A stretch of DNA of 64,000 nt from a bacterium D16-50 (GTDB lineage: Bacteria; Bacillota; Clostridia; Lachnospirales; Lachnospiraceae), in the NCBI GenBank assembly GCA_003612485.1, contig RAZA01000021.1, positions 1-64,000 of the forward strand, given 5' to 3'. Below the pieces are notes generated by a model, which saw only the letters and a list, made by a program, of their open reading frames with translations, was not told the DNA's origin and ran no database searches. The translations under genes and the position numbers were made by a program. Below, piece by piece: positions 61,459 through 64,000 of this stretch. How positions within the stretch are numbered: position 1 is the first letter of the stretch; each line of letters begins with the position of its first letter.

Positions 61459-62244
61459 GTGAAGAAAATAGTGTATTTAGGGCAAAACGGATTCAAAATA
61501 TCTATTGGAGGCTCGAACCTTTATTTTGATCTATATTTATCCAATTGTGTGTACGAGTTGACGGGAACGGGGATAAGGAATTACCCGCCGCCTTTATGTG
61601 GGGAAAATATAATTGATGCTGCTTATTATTTTATCAGCCATGAGCATCTGGATCATTTGGATCCCGAGACAATAGAAAAGGTTTCAAAGGCCTCTCCGCA
61701 GGCAAAATTTGTCTGTCCCTTTCCGCATATACATATGCTGAAGGAATTGAATATAGCAGAAGAAAGGATTATTGGCGCAAAAGCTTATAGCAAGATCGTT
61801 CTACCTTTGGAATCAGGGAAAATAGAGATTATACCAATACCAGAAAAGCATGAGGAGTACAACCTGATAGAGGGAAATCATGGAACACTAGGGTATGTGG
61901 TAAAGCATGACAATATGCAGTTTTATTATGCAGGGGATGCCATTGCTGATAAGGAGCTGGCGGAGGATTTGAAAAACTATGGCCCTATGAACATTATGTT
62001 CCTGCCTATAAACGGTCATGACTGGAGACGCTTCGACAGTGACATTATGGGTAATATGAATTATCGTGAGGCGCTGGATTTGTGCCGGTATGTAGGAACA
62101 GATTTGGTGATTCCTATGCATTATGATTTGTTTGAGAATAATACGGAAAATCCGGCTTATTTCGTGGATTACCTATATCGAAGTTGTCGTGGACAGAAAT
62201 TCAAGATGTTTATGCCGGGGGAGACGTTGTACTTAGAGCTATAA
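61459..62244 (+). CDS. UlaG-like MBL-fold metal hydrolase
   Basis: 261 residues. The metal motif HxHxDH is FISHEHLDHLD near residue 65. Further ligands are in YAGDAIAD and IPMHYDLF. The sequence is closest in style to the UlaG (L-ascorbate-6-phosphate lactonase) group of MBL proteins: cytoplasmic hydrolases of sugar lactones or phosphodiesters. GTG 61459 with GGAGGA ahead starts the conserved MKKIVYLGQNGFKI. It is part of the modification cluster, with the cytidylyltransferase gene 17 bases behind. The substrate cannot be told. Confidence 0.75.
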   Translation: MKKIVYLGQNGFKISIGGSNLYFDLYLSNCVYELTGTGIRNYPPPLCGENIIDAAYYFISHEHLDHLDPETIEKVSKASPQAKFVCPFPHIHMLKELNIAEERIIGAKAYSKIVLPLESGKIEIIPIPEKHEEYNLIEGNHGTLGYVVKHDNMQFYYAGDAIADKELAEDLKNYGPMNIMFLPINGHDWRRFDSDIMGNMNYREALDLCRYVGTDLVIPMHYDLFENNTENPAYFVDYLYRSCRGQKFKMFMPGETLYLEL

Positions 62245-62261
62245 ATTATGGAGGGAGACTT

Positions 62262-62948
62262 ATGGAAGATAAATTTGTGGCACTGTTGCCGATGAAAGGG
62301 CACAGTGAGCGAGTTCAAAATAAAAATATCAGGGATTTTAATGGGACACCGTTATTTTGCCGCATTTTAAATACCTTGATGAAATGTACATATGTGTCCG
62401 GTGTGTATATTGATACAGACAGTGCTGAGATCGCTGGCATTGCGAAAAACCTATTTAAAAGCGTACATATTATAGAGAGGCCGGAGCGGTTATGCGGGGA
62501 TATGGTATCTATGAATTCTATTATAGAATATGATATGGACATGATAGGGGCAGAATACTATATTCAGACACATGCCACGAATCCGTTACTGCGTGCGGAG
62601 ACTTTGGATGAGGGATGCAGAAGGTTCCTTGAGAAAATGAATTTGTTTGATTCGCTGTTTTCGGTTAATCGGCTTCAGACTAGATTATATGATGGGAATG
62701 CCAAGGCTGTAAACCATAGACCTGAGGAACTGATCAGAACCCAGGATCTGCCTCCGCTATATGAAGAAAATTCTAACTTTTACATTTTTTCTAAAACGAG
62801 CTTCCTTTCAACTGGTGCGAGGATAGGGAAAAGGCCCCAGATGATGGAAACGGACAGATTAGAATCTATTGATATTGATGAGGAAGTAGATTTCATGTTG
62901 GCAGAGCAAATTGATATCTTATTGAGTAAAGAATGGAGGGAGAAATAG
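62262..62948 (+). CDS. CMP-sugar synthetase-like cytidylyltransferase (NeuA family)
   Basis: 228 residues. The nucleotide-binding start FVALLPMKGHSERVQNKNIRDFNGTPL is the NeuA/KdsB-type motif, with RVxxKN activating CTP. DTDSAEIA and YIQTHATNPLLRAETLDEG follow, the latter matching the 'QPTSPL' substrate loop. It should load an acid sugar or a similar hydroxy acid onto CMP, or a polyol phosphate onto CDP. ATG 62262 follows GGAGGGAG. Next to it lie a dehydrogenase and an SDR that could make the substrate. Flagellin glycosylation by nonulosonic-type sugars is a reasonable guess, but no NeuB-type synthase is in view. Confidence 0.8.
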   Translation: MEDKFVALLPMKGHSERVQNKNIRDFNGTPLFCRILNTLMKCTYVSGVYIDTDSAEIAGIAKNLFKSVHIIERPERLCGDMVSMNSIIEYDMDMIGAEYYIQTHATNPLLRAETLDEGCRRFLEKMNLFDSLFSVNRLQTRLYDGNAKAVNHRPEELIRTQDLPPLYEENSNFYIFSKTSFLSTGARIGKRPQMMETDRLESIDIDEEVDFMLAEQIDILLSKEWREK

Positions 62949-62949
62949 T

Positions 62950-63891
62950 ATGAAGTGGAGAGTTATGGTCAGCGCGCCTTATATGCAGCTGGAGATCGAC
63001 AGATTTAGGGAGTGGTTTAGGGAGCATGATATCGAGATAGATGTGCCCCCGGTTAAAGAGAGACTGGAGGAGGAAGATCTTCTTGCGGTTATAGAGAAAT
63101 ATGATGGGGTGATCTGCGGGGATGACAGATTCACTGAGAATGTATATAAAGCAGCAAAGAAGCTGAAAGTGATTTCCAAATGGGGTACAGGGATAGATTC
63201 CGTACATAAAGAGATTGCAGAAAAATACGGGATTGTAGTATGTAATACGCCGGATGCATTTTCTCATCCCGTGTCCGATACGGTATTGGGCTTTATGCTT
63301 TCATTTTCAAGATCAATTATCGCATCCGATAGACTTATGAAGGATGGCCAATGGGAAAAAATACCGGGCAAGACGCTTGGTGAACAGGTTCTGGGCATTA
63401 TTGGGTGCGGAAATATCGGTACAAGAGTAGCTAAAAAGGCGTCTGCGTTCGGCATGAAAATATTGGCTTATGACATAAAAGAGATTCCGAAGCCTATTGC
63501 AGAGCAGTATCAAATTGCGCAGGTCAGTTTAGATGAAGTGCTGGGGCAGGCGGATTTTGTATCGACAAATTGCGATCTGAATGAGTCTTCCTATCATATT
63601 CTATCAACAAATGAATTTAAAAAAATGAAAAATTCTGCCATTGTGATTAATACTGCCAGAGGGGGAGTTGTTGATGAGGTTGCACTGATAAAAGCATTGC
63701 AGGAAAAGGAGATAGCGGGTTGTGGACTGGATGTTTTTGAATATGAGCCTCTTCCTATAGACAGTCCATTGCGCCATATGGACAATGTGATCTTGTCTTC
63801 ACATAATTCCAACAGCAGTCCTGAATATTGGGGAAAGGTTCATAAAAACACATTAAACAATTTATATCAGGTTTTGTGCAAAAAAGGATGA
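62950..63891 (+). CDS. D-isomer-specific 2-hydroxyacid dehydrogenase (SerA-like)
   Basis: 313 residues. NAD-binding GIIGCGNIGTRVAKKASAFGM near residue 150. Catalytic Arg is in NTARGGVVDE, followed by the Glu region and His in LSSHNSNSSPEYW. This is the phosphoglycerate dehydrogenase-like family, interconverting 2-hydroxy and 2-oxo acids. It starts one base after the stop of the cytidylyltransferase gene, hence coupled. In this setting it may produce or consume a glycerate- or hydroxy-acid building block for the surface modification, instead of serving serine synthesis. Confidence 0.88.
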   Translation: MKWRVMVSAPYMQLEIDRFREWFREHDIEIDVPPVKERLEEEDLLAVIEKYDGVICGDDRFTENVYKAAKKLKVISKWGTGIDSVHKEIAEKYGIVVCNTPDAFSHPVSDTVLGFMLSFSRSIIASDRLMKDGQWEKIPGKTLGEQVLGIIGCGNIGTRVAKKASAFGMKILAYDIKEIPKPIAEQYQIAQVSLDEVLGQADFVSTNCDLNESSYHILSTNEFKKMKNSAIVINTARGGVVDEVALIKALQEKEIAGCGLDVFEYEPLPIDSPLRHMDNVILSSHNSNSSPEYWGKVHKNTLNNLYQVLCKKG

Positions 63892-63902
63892 GAGGAATGA
63901 GG

Positions 63903-64000
63903 ATGAATAATAAGATTGTATTTATAACGGGTGTTTTTGGCGGAATAGGCTATGCCGCGGCAAGGTGTTTCAAATCTCATGGCTGGACAGTTCTTGGCAT
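63903..64000 (+). CDS. Short-chain dehydrogenase/reductase, 5' part only
   Basis: The window ends after 32 residues. They show the SDR nucleotide motif TGVFGGIG (TGxxxGIG) in a typical first strand-turn-helix (KIVFITG ... YAAARCFKSHGWTVLGI). ATG 63903 is better spaced from AGAGG than ATG 63897. It continues the modification cluster and is probably an NAD(P)-dependent sugar or polyol enzyme. Confidence 0.75.
   Translation, partial: MNNKIVFITGVFGGIGYAAARCFKSHGWTVLG

Noticed and set aside
1..64000. CRISPR arrays, rRNA and tRNA genes
   Set aside because: The tandem repeats at 16612 and 49166 lack spacers and cas genes; no rRNA or tRNA sequence was recognised by reading.

Overview
The window looks like a chromosome segment from a motile, anaerobic, spore-forming Firmicute of the Lachnospiraceae / Clostridium cluster XIVa type. 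The evidence is gene content seen directly: GGAGG-type ribosome binding sites, a CIRCE heat-shock operator, flagellin with CsrA, chemoreceptors, HemZ, a SpoIID-like/peptidoglycan-binding protein, and a DUF5717/DUF5716 pair that I associate with this family. No rRNA, tRNA or CRISPR array was seen.

Layout. 1-70 is the 3' tip of a group II intron. 89-9261 holds a zinc-binding-domain chemoreceptor (minus), then RNase HI, a pseudouridine synthase, DNA ligase, MetA, dihydrofolate reductase, a branched-chain aminotransferase and a PrsA-like lipoprotein. HtpG follows under a CIRCE element. Just behind the htpG terminator sits a second group II intron (11730-15044), whose maturase gene is split by an IS3-family element with a 3-bp target duplication. 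15059-18912 carries a SpoIID-like/peptidoglycan-binding protein, a repeat block and a GntR-ABC operon. 19000-25984 is a four-gene operon of unknown function: DUF5717, the Hsp70-like DUF5716, a tetratricopeptide-like protein and a membrane coiled-coil protein. 26169-32593 is a purine block (purB, a purF-like gene without the glutaminase cysteine, purC, purA) with a plsC-like gene. 32730-38641 has LysR, HAD, a hemerythrin-receiver fusion, TcdA and an AlkX/YcaQ-like protein.

38.7-44.8 kb is a 6-kb AT-rich integrative mobilizable element (tyrosine integrase, excisionase, MobC, a one-domain relaxase, a large unknown protein, a 31-residue amphipathic peptide). Core genes resume at 45023 (SEC-C protein, CBS protein, apt, relA, MBL hydrolase, hemZ), followed by a minus-strand FIST sensor + chemoreceptor operon and a MATE transporter.

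The most interesting part is 55.5-58.3 kb. A FimB-sized tyrosine recombinase gene lies between perfect 21-bp inverted repeats. The segment also holds a sigma-28-like promoter that now points into a terminator. Inversion would turn that promoter toward csrA and flagellin. The flagellin leader itself has two well-formed CsrA-binding sites. I infer a flagellar phase switch combined with CsrA translational control. Downstream (58.8-64 kb) is an AT-rich surface or flagellin modification cluster: a CDP-glycerol transferase-like enzyme, a beta-propeller protein, an MBL hydrolase, a CMP-sugar synthetase-like protein, a 2-hydroxyacid dehydrogenase and the start of an SDR.
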